Shown here in pieces: positions 32,743 to 43,100 of a stretch of DNA of 60,000 bases (positions are counted from its first letter, which is position 1; every line of letters begins with the position of its first letter). The stretch is from Nematostella vectensis. Taxonomy: Eukaryota; Cnidaria; Anthozoa; Actiniaria; Edwardsiidae. The notes beneath the pieces are model-generated. The model did no database searches. It was not told where the DNA came from and saw only the letters and a program-made list of their open reading frames with translations. The stretch lies in the NCBI RefSeq assembly GCF_932526225.1, contig NC_064044.1, forward strand, positions 689,001 through 749,000. Reading direction: 5' to 3'. The position numbers and the translations under genes are program-made.

Positions 32743-33997
32743 TACGCCGCGGCCACCGCGAGTGCCGACAACCCCGCCTTTAGGGCGGTGTGGTCACTTT
32801 TTTCGCCCGGTCCGGGTGCGCTTGCCGTTCCGGCGGCAGTCATGCTATGCGCAGCACGCATGCGTGAAGAGGGGGCAGGCGCCGCGCCCTCTGCGTGCGC
32901 TTTCGCAGGTGCTAAAGCCTTGCTTCGCCGCCGGAACGGCACGCGGCCGATCCTCGGATCAGTCACGTGTTGCACCCTAGGATGCCCACCGGCCATGTTA
33001 TGAGCACCGACTGGCTTTGTCTCGGTGTTGATCGCGTTTGCGCCGAGCGTCATGGAGTCTGTGGCTTTCTGCAGTTTATTGTTATAGCCCACGACGCTTT
33101 GCGTGTTTATCACCAAATCGCTCGGCATCAGCCACAATCCTTTTTCTATGATCGCGTCTTCAAGCAGCTTCGTGAACTCCACCTGCGCCTCCATGGCCGG
33201 CCTACCGGCCCCCGCGATAGAGGAACGGACGTTTACCTGCCCGCCAAGCACTGCGTAGACGAACGCCTCGACGGAGCGATCGAGTCTTCTTAGCCCTGCT
33301 TTTGTCAGCCCCTCACCTTTGGGTGGCGTGAACCAGCTATATTGCACGCCCCCGTGGTCGTCGTTGCGTATAAAACACACCTGCTTCCCACTATTGTACG
33401 TCCCACCGTCGCTAAACAGATTGAGGTGGCTCGGGTACTCGTCCGCCGCCGTGTCGTAGCCACGGATCACGTGCACGTTGCGATACCCCTCCCCCGGGTA
33501 GAACACAAACACATCGCCTAGCCCGTGGTTCCGCCCGCCTTTCCATCGGAAGTCCGGGTTACGCGGCAAACCGAACTCTATACATAGACGCTCGAAAACG
33601 GCTTTCTTGTAGGGGTTACCTTTTTGCGTGAACGGGCTGTCGCCAGGCAGGGGGGCGCCGAGCTCGTAGAGTATCCTCCGCGTGGTAAAGTAGACATGAA
33701 ACCTTAGAAATCCCCTGACGACAGAGGGGAGCGTGGCGAATCGGGGTCGGTTAGGGACACCGCGCATCCGGCGGTTGCGCACCAGACCGCAAAGTTGAGT
33801 TGCTGTGGCCAGTACCCATAGCAAGGCTCCGATAGCCACCGGCGAGACTCCTTGGCGGACTTGTGCGTGACTACTGTCTCTTTGAATATGTCTCGGAACC
33901 TAGTCGTGAATGATTTGTCCTCAGCCACGTGTATCTCTAGCTGCGTGAGCAGTGGGGTGATGTCTGAGGTCGTGCTCCCCACGGGGGTCGCGGGCAC
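32727..33997 (-). pseudogene. Candidate virion protein of the Polinton-like element, one frameshift
   Basis: The main frame is 33,839-32,727 (370 residues), with FLRFHVYFTTRRILYELGAP, NHGLGDVFVF and SVEAFVYAVLGGQVNVRSSI, then VINTQSVVGYNN. The N-terminal part lies in a second frame, 33,997 to about 33,775 (TPVGSTTSDITPLL, YGYWPQQLNFAVWCATAG), so the gene is broken near 33,780. The C-terminus is proline/alanine-rich and ends in a hydrophobic segment (ALKAGLSALAVAAAYYLF). I recognise the family from cnidarian elements with the same capsid and ATPase; a minor-capsid or capsid-associated role is inferred from gene company only. Confidence 0.6.
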
Positions 33998-34031
33998 GGC
34001 GTAGAGCAGCTTTTGCGCGAGGGTCAGAGAC

Positions 34032-34184
34032 CTAGGGAAACGGGTTTTTGACTTGTTCGGCTATAACGTGTTTGATATGCTCGGCTATAGAGGCTCCCGC
34101 CGCAACTGCCGCCTTCTTCGTCTCTTCCACCTCCCTTCGGGGAATCGCCTCCTTGTTCAGCATCCGCCAGCCTTCCCAATCCAT
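34032..34184 (-). CDS. 50-residue ORF of the Polinton-like element
   Basis: A short hydrophilic frame starting MDWEGWRMLNKEAIPRREVE and ending at TAG 34,032. It lies just upstream of the frameshifted candidate virion gene on the same strand and may be a separate small gene or a displaced N-terminus. No domain recognised. Confidence 0.35.
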   Translation of the reverse strand: MDWEGWRMLNKEAIPRREVEETKKAAVAAGASIAEHIKHVIAEQVKNPFP

Positions 34185-34226
34185 GCTCAGTCCTATTTAA
34201 CACGAAGGCGGGCTGTGTTCAACACA

Positions 34227-34871
34227 ATGGCGGTCCTACATACTGTGCTCACCAAAGGGGAACAGACGCTCTTCTTCGAGCGGCCGATAAGGCGCCCACG
34301 CTTCGTGGCGCTCCGGCAGTGCTCGCTGTTTAACAGCTGGTATAATCTCGAGCGGGAGCATCAGATAACGACTATAGCCGCCCTCCCGCCAATCGCTACT
34401 CTGCCAGCCGGGCACCAAACGGCCGAGTCCATCGTGGAAACGATCAACCGCGCTGAAAGCGAGATTCTGACCGCGAAGCTGGATCCCCGGGAAGATCGCG
34501 CTCAAGTCCAATGGCGTTGCGTGCCTGAATGCCGAGCTTTGCGCACTATTTGGCCTAGAGGCTAAATACGATCAGTTGGGGGGAGGCCACTTAAGGTGGC
34601 TTTGCCGAAAATAGAGGCCCTCTACATCTGCTGCGACATCGTAGACCGCACGCAATGCCTCTCCTTAGGCGAGCCTTCAAACGTTCTCGCTTGCCTAGAA
34701 ACCCGCAGGAGGCCGCACGAGAAAGTCGTCTATGGACCCGACATCCCCGTTTGTGCCGCAGCATCTTCTTCTGAGTTTGTCTCGAGTATCCAAATATGGA
34801 TCAGGGATGACCGCGGTAGACGGGTGGACTTTAAGGGCAAGCCTGTTCGCCTTGTATTAGAGCCTACCTAG
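34227..34871 (+). pseudogene. Candidate virion protein (vertex/minor capsid type?), Polinton-like element, two frameshifts
   Basis: From ATG 34,227 the frame reads VLHTVLTKGEQTLFFERP then CSLFNSWYNLE. Near 34,480 similarity shifts to another frame (LKSNGVACLNAELCALFG), and near 34,600 it shifts back to a frame with YICCDIVDRTQCL and VDFKGKPVRLVLEP, ending at 34,871. The pieces are collinear with a family of about 210 residues seen with these capsid genes in cnidarians. A beta-rich penton-like role is a guess from size and gene company. The GCTCGCTGTTTAACAGCTGG word shared with 28,566 lies in the conserved 'LFNSW' region. Confidence 0.55.
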
Positions 34872-34887
34872 GTCCGACATAACAAGC

Positions 34888-35363
34888 ATGGCAAACAGCG
34901 ACGTTAACAGTGGTGCCATATACCCCTCGCTTCCCAGCGTTTGCCCCCCCGGAGGGTACGCACATGACGCCTGCCGTTCCGGCAAGCATCGGCGGCGACG
35001 TGCAAAGCTTCCGACTCCAGAAAATATGTGTCACTCAGGCGGTTCTAGAAAACGAGATAACGCATCATCGACAGGTGCGGAAGAAGCATAAGCGCGCCTT
35101 TGCCGTTACCCATGCTGTGTCTGTGGCATCCGGCATCGCTGCAGGGGCGCTTTCCAGCGCCGGGGTGGGGGTCTCTTTGAGTGGGATACGGGTTCTGATC
35201 GGCGGTCCGCTGGCAGGGGTCGCTGGGCTGGTCGGTGTCGTGGGCGCAGGGGTAGTCTCTAGGGGTCTTACGGGCAAGATGGCTAAACACGAAGACGCGA
35301 TGGTTTTAGCGGAGAGTAAGAAAAACTCGATCAGCGAGACGGGCATATCTCGTTTTTGTTGTT
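34888..35363 (+). pseudogene. Membrane protein with coiled-coil start, Polinton-like element, truncated
   Basis: Starts at ATG 34,888 (MANSDVNSGAIYPSLPS). Near 34,950, at a C7 run, the frame must change to continue as GGDVQSFRLQKICVTQAVLE, RKKHKRAFAV, a glycine/alanine-rich hydrophobic core (SGIAAGALSSAGVGVSLSG; VGVVGAGVV) and KHEDAMVLAESKKNSISE. The usual continuation after 'AESK' is absent: at about 35,360 the element stops and a host MITE arm begins, so the right end is lost. Confidence 0.6.
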
Positions 35364-35448
35364 GTTCAGATTAGAAAGGAAATAAATGGTGATCCTAGTA
35401 TGACATCCCTACCCCTATAACTAAGCGAAATATACTGGTTCCGCACCA
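35360..35448. mobile_element. Solo arm of the 22.3-22.7 kb foldback element at the Polinton-like right break
   Basis: AGATTAGAAAGGAAATAAATGG through AAATATACTGGTTCCGC matches 22,590-22,670 with few differences. It directly abuts the truncated membrane-protein gene, so the element's right end was replaced by, or recombined with, host repeat DNA. Confidence 0.85.
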
Positions 35449-35485
35449 AAATTTTGCACCAAAAACGTGAGTGGACAGCAAATAA

Positions 35486-36150
35486 CTACTTTATCAATCT
35501 CTTAACACAACTTTCTTGCCACCTGGGCAAATTCTTTTGTCTTTTAACGGTTGAGGCTTCCGTCGGACCTCCGGAAGTAAACTGGTGACAATGCGGCTTT
35601 AATAATAATACTTTAAACTTTACTCTAAACTCAACGGGAAGCCAGTGTAGCTGCCTAAGGAGTGGTGTTATGTGGCAGCGTCTACTCTCACAGAGGATAA
35701 GTCGTGCAGCTGCATTTTGAACTCGTTGTACTTTAGTGAGTTGGTGTGCAGGTAGGTGTAATGTATTAATACCCATGATGCTTTGTGAATAATGTTGTTG
35801 TAGTTTGCTGACTCATCGAGTGGTCGTCTTTCTCCATGTGGAGTTCGTTTTCCCAAAATACTGCATTTTGAACTCGTTGTACTTCCGTGAGCTGGTATGC
35901 AGGTAGGCCATACAATAAGCTATTACTATAGTCTACCCGACTCGTGACGACATGGCATGCATTAACGTCTCAGCAGCCTCGAAGGAGAGGTTCCCGCATA
36001 TTCTTCTGATATTATGAAGGTGAAAAAACGACGCACTACAGGTCTTTGTGATGTGTGTGGCACAGAGAATTTCTCGGTCAAACCAGGATCCCAGACTTCT
36101 AACAGGCGTGAATTTCATTATCACATCATCACCTACGCTTATCCCAGCGA
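35486..36150 (-). pseudogene. LINE reverse-transcriptase C-terminal fragment, inverted
   Basis: The minus strand reads LGSWFDREILCATHITKTCS, FHLHNIRRICGNLSFEAAET, then (shifted) a QLTEVQRVQNA segment. After an approximately 85-bp insertion with local duplication, it reads KVQRVQNAAARLILCESRRC and LHWLPVEFRVKFKVLLL. This is the conserved end of a CR1/L2-like LINE. At about 35,600 the frame runs straight into a family-2 MITE terminus. The continuation of this LINE lies on the other strand at 36,346. Confidence 0.8.
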
Positions 36151-36164
36151 AGTTAAAGCCGCAT

Positions 36165-36346
36165 TATCACTGAACCTATTAGAATCCGAGATATTTAACA
36201 GGCCATCCGCTCTAAATAATCAATCACATCCTCAAAGAAACTTCCAATAGAGACACTGTTTTCAATATTTTGAAATATTTTTCGCGTTTTCCGTTAAAAA
36301 TTATCGGATAATGTTAGGTAATCGACCGGAAGTGAACTGGTGACAA
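36165..36346. mobile_element. MITE family 2 terminus inserted in the LINE
   Basis: Reverse complement of 23,626-23,810 over about 180 bp, ending CTGGTGACAATGCGGC. The next base starts LINE coding sequence (TYKAIHGLAPQYL), which fixes this end of the MITE precisely. Confidence 0.8.
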
Positions 36347-36820
36347 TGCGGCTTTGACGTATAAGGCTATCCACGGACTCGCACCACAATATTTAAGCGA
36401 ACTTGTTACAATAAAACCACATTCTGCGTATAATCTAAGATCGAACAGTGGTGTTAAGCTCCAACCGCCCAGAATTAAGTCTTTAGTCATTCTCAGTGAC
36501 CGCTCGTTTGAATTATCCGCGCCTAAGCTATGGAACAGCCTCCCTCTTAAAATTAGCAATAGTACAAATATTTCAAACTTTAAAACGCAGCTTAAAACTT
36601 TCTTATTTAAGGAGGCTTTTAACCTTTAAGTTCTTGACCGATATTTTCCTCCATAGTAATATTTTATTACAAAATTATATTTATTAGTTATTGTATTTAT
36701 TTCAATTAAGATATAGATTTTTTGTAATTAATCTGCCATATTTTATTGTAATTATATCTTATGTTCTATCCTATATATTGTAAAGCTATAGAAATCAATA
36801 AATTATTATTATCGAGCAAA
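36346..36820 (+). pseudogene. LINE 3' end (continuation of the inverted fragment)
   Basis: The plus frame reads TYKAIHGLAPQYLSEL, YNLRSNSGVKL and APKLWNSLPLKI then FKTQLKTFLFKEAF, ending at 36,629: the standard C-terminus that should follow 'FKVLLL' of the minus-strand fragment. An AT-rich 3' UTR and AATAAATTATTATTAT near 36,798-36,812 fit a LINE tail. Confidence 0.82.
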
Positions 36821-37140
36821 TAGGTTCCAAAATAGTTTAATAATGCATATTGCAGCATTCTAATTCCTTGTAATATATTACTTTGTTTTAGCTTAGTATA
36901 CATAATAGTTTTACGCATTATGATATTTAATATTAAATTGTATTGTCCGTATTCCATCCTACTGGCTGCAAAGGACTAATAAAGCTATCTATGTATCTGT
37001 TTGCTGCAGGGGCGTGGCCAGGGGGGTGGCCCAGAGGGCCCAACCCCCCCCCTTTCTAGCAGCCAAAAATACAGTAAATGTATGAGACATAATCTATAAA
37101 AAAACGAGACTGAGATTGAAAAAAGCAATCAAGAACGAAA
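36821..37140. other. AT-rich spacer between LINE tail and STRA6-like copy B 3' end
   Basis: No gene seen. Includes GGGGCGTGGCCAGGGGGGTGG near 37,010-37,030, which looks like the start of another interspersed repeat, and then the 3' UTR of copy B up to the stop at 37,141. Confidence 0.5.
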
Positions 37141-40100
37141 TCATACGAAACGTATAACCGTTTCAGAAGGAGTACTTTTGTGTTCGGAAACAGACGCATT
37201 ATTCCCGTCATGCTTAGCGAGTGCAGACTCATTCCCGGCATTCTTTTCAAGCGCACTTTGGACGGCGTTTTGCCACGCGTCGACGATCTTCCCGCCATTC
37301 CTGGGGTCCCTAGCTTGGTCTAAACAGCTTTCCTCGGGGCGTGATAGTCCAAGGATGACGTTTTTGAGAAAGCCCTTCCGGTTAAGAATAAGCGATGGAT
37401 TCCTGATGATCGTGACCGCCACGAACCACTTGTTGAGCGCCCGCGCAGACACGCGCGGATACGTGGGCAGCTCTGAAAATAAGAATGTATTCGAATGAAG
37501 GCCACGCATCTTTATTAAATACACCCTTTATTATACTAAATACCACTTTTACTAAACACATCTTTGTACTAAACACATCTCTGTACTAAACACATCTCTG
37601 TATTAAACACATCTCTTTACTAAACACATCTCTGTAATGAACACATCTCTGTACTAAACACATCTCTGTACTAAACACATCTCTATACTAAACACATCTC
37701 TGTACTAAACACATCTCTGTACTAAACACATCTCTGTACTAAACACATTTCCTTACTAAACACATCTCTGTACTAAACACATCTCTGTACTAAACACATC
37801 TCTATACTAAACACATCTCTGTACTAAACACATCTCTTTACTAAACACATCTCTGTACTAAACACATTTCTGTACTAAACACATCTCTTTACTAAACACA
37901 TATCTTTACAAAACACATCTCTGTACTAAACGCATCTTTGTATTAAACACATCCCTGTACTAAACCAAAAGACCATGTTCTCTTTACTAAACACATCTCT
38001 TGACTAAACACATATCTTTACTAAACACATATCTTTACTAAACACATATCTGAATTAAACCCATCTCTATATTAAACCCATCTCTGTACTAAACACATCT
38101 CTGTACTAAACACATCTCTGTACTAAACACATCTCTGTACTAAACACATCTCTGTACTAAACACATCTCTGTACTAAACACATCGCTGTACTAAACACAT
38201 ATCTGTACTAAACACATCTCTGTACTAAACACATTTCTGTACTAAACACACATCTGTACTAAACACACATCTGTACTAAACACATACAAACATGGATGGA
38301 TACATGGCCCTACCGTGTCCCTTTTCGGGGTCTGTGAGTCGTTCTTCTCCATTAAGGTATGCTGGAAATACAAAATTCCAGATGTAATTAATCCCCTACT
38401 AGTTATATAGATTATACTAGTGGGTACCCGTGAAACATTCACGTTTCTAATTCATAAAAGACATTAGAGCCACTATCTGATCTGAAAAATAAAACCTGTT
38501 ACATTATAATCATATGAATTCGATTTGTGAAGAAGTGTGCCAAAACTGAAAGCATAGGATATTATTTTATTATATTGGAAATAAACCAATATAACAGGAT
38601 TGCTAACGATATTCTATGTATCAAGTTTCATTATAAATTATCTCTATTTTATTCTATAAGAAATTTTATATGCTACCAAAGTATCCCTCTCTTATCCTTT
38701 GCTCTCTTGATGCTACGCTATAAAAAACTACGTCCAAAATAAAATTTACTTTTCTTTGCCTTACTGGGTGCCCTGTGTTCAGAGTGTTTGGCGGGAAATT
38801 CGTGCGAGTTAGCACGTCGACATTCAAATCAAATGCAATGAAAGTTTTTCAAACACGTTTGTATGGGCATTGAAAAGCACGAATCCTTGCTTCATCGGCC
38901 CGGTCTTGGTTGTATTTTTGGTGGTGCGTTCCATTCTATTTTCTGTGAAATGTGATACGAAGGTATGTGGCTTTGAGCTTATTTAAGATCGGCTGAGATT
39001 TGTTTAGTCGTACTTACTTACTTAAGTACTTATTAAGAGCAAAGTCATATTTACGAAAAAAACATGGACCGACAGGACATCAGAACTGAATCTAACAATA
39101 AATGGAAGTTGAAAGTGGTTTAGAATAAGTTTTTATTCTATAGTTTAATCTAATAGTTAAGTATTTAATTGATATTATTGTGGAAGTTTTAAAACCTCTT
39201 TGAAATGATTGTTTACAAAATGCGTGCGCTTGGTGTCGTGCAAGACGCAAACAAAAGTCTTCAAAAAGTGATATCCTGTCAACAGTGCTTTTTTTTCGCC
39301 TGAACATTAACTGTAATTTGCTTGAAAACCACGAAGTTCTGGACGTCAATGGTGCTTTTGGCTGTCAGAAATACATTTTGGGTCTCTGTGTAGGGCTCCA
39401 AAATGGCGCGTTTGCGAGTGCTTTCTCTCGCTAAGAAAAATGGTTAAATTGAAGCTTCTCTTTGCCTGATCATTTGAAAGTGAAAACCATTCCCGATATC
39501 CCCTATTAGCTAGGGATTGTCATTCGTGTGGCTCTTGTGTTTTCTGGTTGCTCCTTTTGTCCGTGAGAGATGGCACACACTTTTTCCTTAGCATATTAGA
39601 TATAAGATCAAGCAGAGCCGCGGAGCTACTACTTGTTATATAGATTACATCATAGCAGAGCCGCGGAGCTCCTACTAGTTATATAGATTACATCATAGCA
39701 GAGCCACGGAGCTCCTACTAGTTATATAGATTACATCATAGCAGAGCCACGGAGCTCCTACTAGTTATATAGATTACATCATAGCAGAGCGACGGAGCTA
39801 CTACTAGTTATATAGATTACATCAAAGCAGAGCCGCGGAGCTCCTACTAGTTATATAGATTACATCATGGCAGAGCCGCGGAGCTCCTACTAGCTATATA
39901 GATTACATCATAGCAGAGCCGCGGAGCTACTACTTGTTATATAGATTATATCATAGCAGAGCCGCGGAGCTCCTACTAGTTATATAGATTACATCATAGC
40001 AGAGCCACGGAGCTCCTACTAGTTATATAGATTACATAATAGCAGAGCCAGGGAGCTCCTACTAGTTATATAGATTACATCATAGCAGAGCCACGGAGCT

Positions 40101-43100
40101 CCTACTAGCTATATAGATTACATCATAGCAGAGTCGCGGAGCTACTACTAGTTACATAGATTACATCATAGCAGAGCCGCGGAGCTCCTACTAGTTATAT
40201 AGATTACATCATAGCAGAGCCACGGAGCTCCTACTAGCTATATAGATTACATCATAGCAGAGCCGCGGAACTCCTACTAGCTATATAGATTACATCATAG
40301 CAGAGCCACGGAGCTACTACTAGTTACATAGATTGCATCATAGCAGAGCCACGGAGCTCCTACTAGTTATATAGATTACATCATAGCAGAGTCGCGGAGC
40401 TACTACTAGTTACATAGATTACATCATAGCAGAGCCACGGAGCTCCTACTAGTTATATATATTATATCATAGCAGAGCCACGGAGCTACTACTTGTTATA
40501 TAGATTATATCATAGCAGAGCCGCGGAGCTCCTACTAGCTATATAGATTATATCATAGCAGAGCCACGGAGCTACTACTTGTTATATAGATTATATCATA
40601 GCAGAGCCGCGGAGCTCCTACTAGTTATATAGATTACATCATAGCAGAGCCACGGAGCTCCTACTAGTTATATAGATTACATCATAGCAGAGCCGCGGAG
40701 CTCCTACTAGCTATATAGATTATATCATAGCAGAGCCGCGGAGCTCCTACTAGTTATATAGATTACATCATAGCAGAGCCGCGGAGCTCCTACTAGTTAT
40801 ATAGATTACATCATAGCAGAGCCGCGGAGCTCCTACTAGTTATATAGATTATATCATAGCAGAGCCACGGAGCTCCTACTAGCTATATAGATTATATCAT
40901 AGCAGAGCCGCGGAGCTATATGGCAGTCAAACTTACAGAACTTCTCTTCATTACGTCCGAGCCGTCGCTTGTAAGCCTCGTTCCAGAGAATGTAGCAGTA
41001 TACGAGGATCACAGGGTGTTTATGGGCGACTTGGAGATGAAGAAAGCCAAGATATGCCATGTATGCTAATACGGAAATAATACATCAGTATAATAAGGAA
41101 ATACGTGGATGATAAAAACTAATCAGTTTGTGCTTTACAAAGCCACGTAAACGCAACGTAGCAGGTCTTGGGGGAACAAGGCAGAGACATTAAATTCTTC
41201 GTCTGCCCATAATTTTAGTAAAACAGTGAAGACACGGCCACAATGAGCGCTAACGCAATGATACGAACCTACAACAAAAACAACAACAGCAACAAAAACA
41301 ACAACAACAACAACAAAAATAGCGACAAAAACAACAACAGCGACAAAAACAACAGCAACAAACATAACAACAACAACAGCGACAAAAAAACAAAACAAAA
41401 GCAACAACAACAGATCCATAAACAACAGCAACAAAATCAGCAATACCAACAATATCACTTGGTTAGGTGGGTAACTAATTGTAACACCGCTCACCAGTAT
41501 CCATTCCCGTGAACCCCTTCATGAGGAGCGGGCGATCGATTCTCCCGATGAACATGATTCCTAGTAGCATGCCTTTGAGGATGCGCAGGACGCACGACAT
41601 AAGACCCACCAGGATGTTGAAGAAGAAGAAGAAAAACGATAACAGAAGGTAACAGCGCCTGGAAAAGAGAGATAATAAGGTAACAGTGCTTAGAAAAGGT
41701 GAATAATAAGTTACAATCACCTGGATAAGGGAGATAATAAGGTAACAGCGCTGGAAAAGGGAGATAAGATAACAGTGCACGGAAAAGTCGATTCTAATGT
41801 ATTGCGTCTTACATGTCTCGAGTCTAATGTCTTGCGTCTTACATGTCTCGAGTCTAATGTCTTGCGTCTTACATGTCTCGAGTCTAATGTCTTGCGTCTA
41901 ACATGTCTCGAGTCTAATGTCTTGCGTCTAACATGTCTTGAGTCTAATGTATTACGTCTAACATGTCTCGAGTCTAATGTCTTGCGTCTTACATGTCTCG
42001 AGTCTAATGTATTGCGTCTAACATGTCTCGAGTCTAACGTCTTGCGTCTTACATGTCTCGAGTCTAATGTATTGCGTCTAACATGTCTCGAGTCTAACGT
42101 CTTACATCTAACATGTCTCAACTTTTTGGGTCTAACATGCCTCGAGTCTAATGTATTGCGTCTAACATGTCTCGAGTCTAATGTATTGCGTCTTACATTT
42201 CTCGAGTCTAATGTCTTGCGTCTAACATGTCTCGAGTCTAATGTATTGCGTCTAACATGTCTCGAGTCTAATGTCTTGCGTTTTACATGTCTCGAGCCTA
42301 ATGTATTGCGTCTAACATGTCTCGAGTCTAATGTCTTGCGTTTTACATGTCTCGAGTCTAATGTCTTGCGTCTAACATGTCTCGAGTCTAATGGCTTGCG
42401 TCTAACATGTCTCGAGTCTAATGTCTTACATCTAACATGTCTCAACTTTTTGGGTCTAACATGCCTCGAGTCTAATGTATTGCGTCTAACATGTCTCGAG
42501 TCTAATGTATTGCGTCTTACATTTCTCGAGTCTAATGTCTTGCTTCTAACATGTCCCGAGTCTAATGGCTTGCGTCTAACATGTCTCGAGTCTAATGTCT
42601 TGCGTTTAACATGTCTCGAGTCTAATGTCTTGCGTCTAACATGTCTCGAGTCTAATGTCTTGCGTCTAACATGTCTCGAGTCTAATGTCTTGCGTATAGC
42701 ATGTCTCGAGTCTAATGTCTTACATCTAACATGTCTCAACTTTTTGGGTCTAACATGCCTCGAGTCTAATGTATTGCATCTAACATGTCTCGAATCTAAT
42801 GTATTGCGTCTTACATGTCTCGAGTCTAATGTCTTGCGTCTAACATGTCTCGAGTCTGATGGCTTGCGTCTAACATGTCTCGAGTCTAATGTCTTGCGTT
42901 TAACATGTCTCGGGTCTAATGTCTTGCGTCTAACATGCCTCGAGTCTAATGTCTTGCGTCTAACATGTCTCGAGTCTAATGTCTTGCGCCTAACATGTCT
43001 CGAGTCTAATGTCTTGCGTATAGCATGTCTCGAGTCTAATGTCTTGCATCTAACATGTCTCAACTTCTTGGGTCTAACCTGTCTCGAGTCTAATGTCTTG

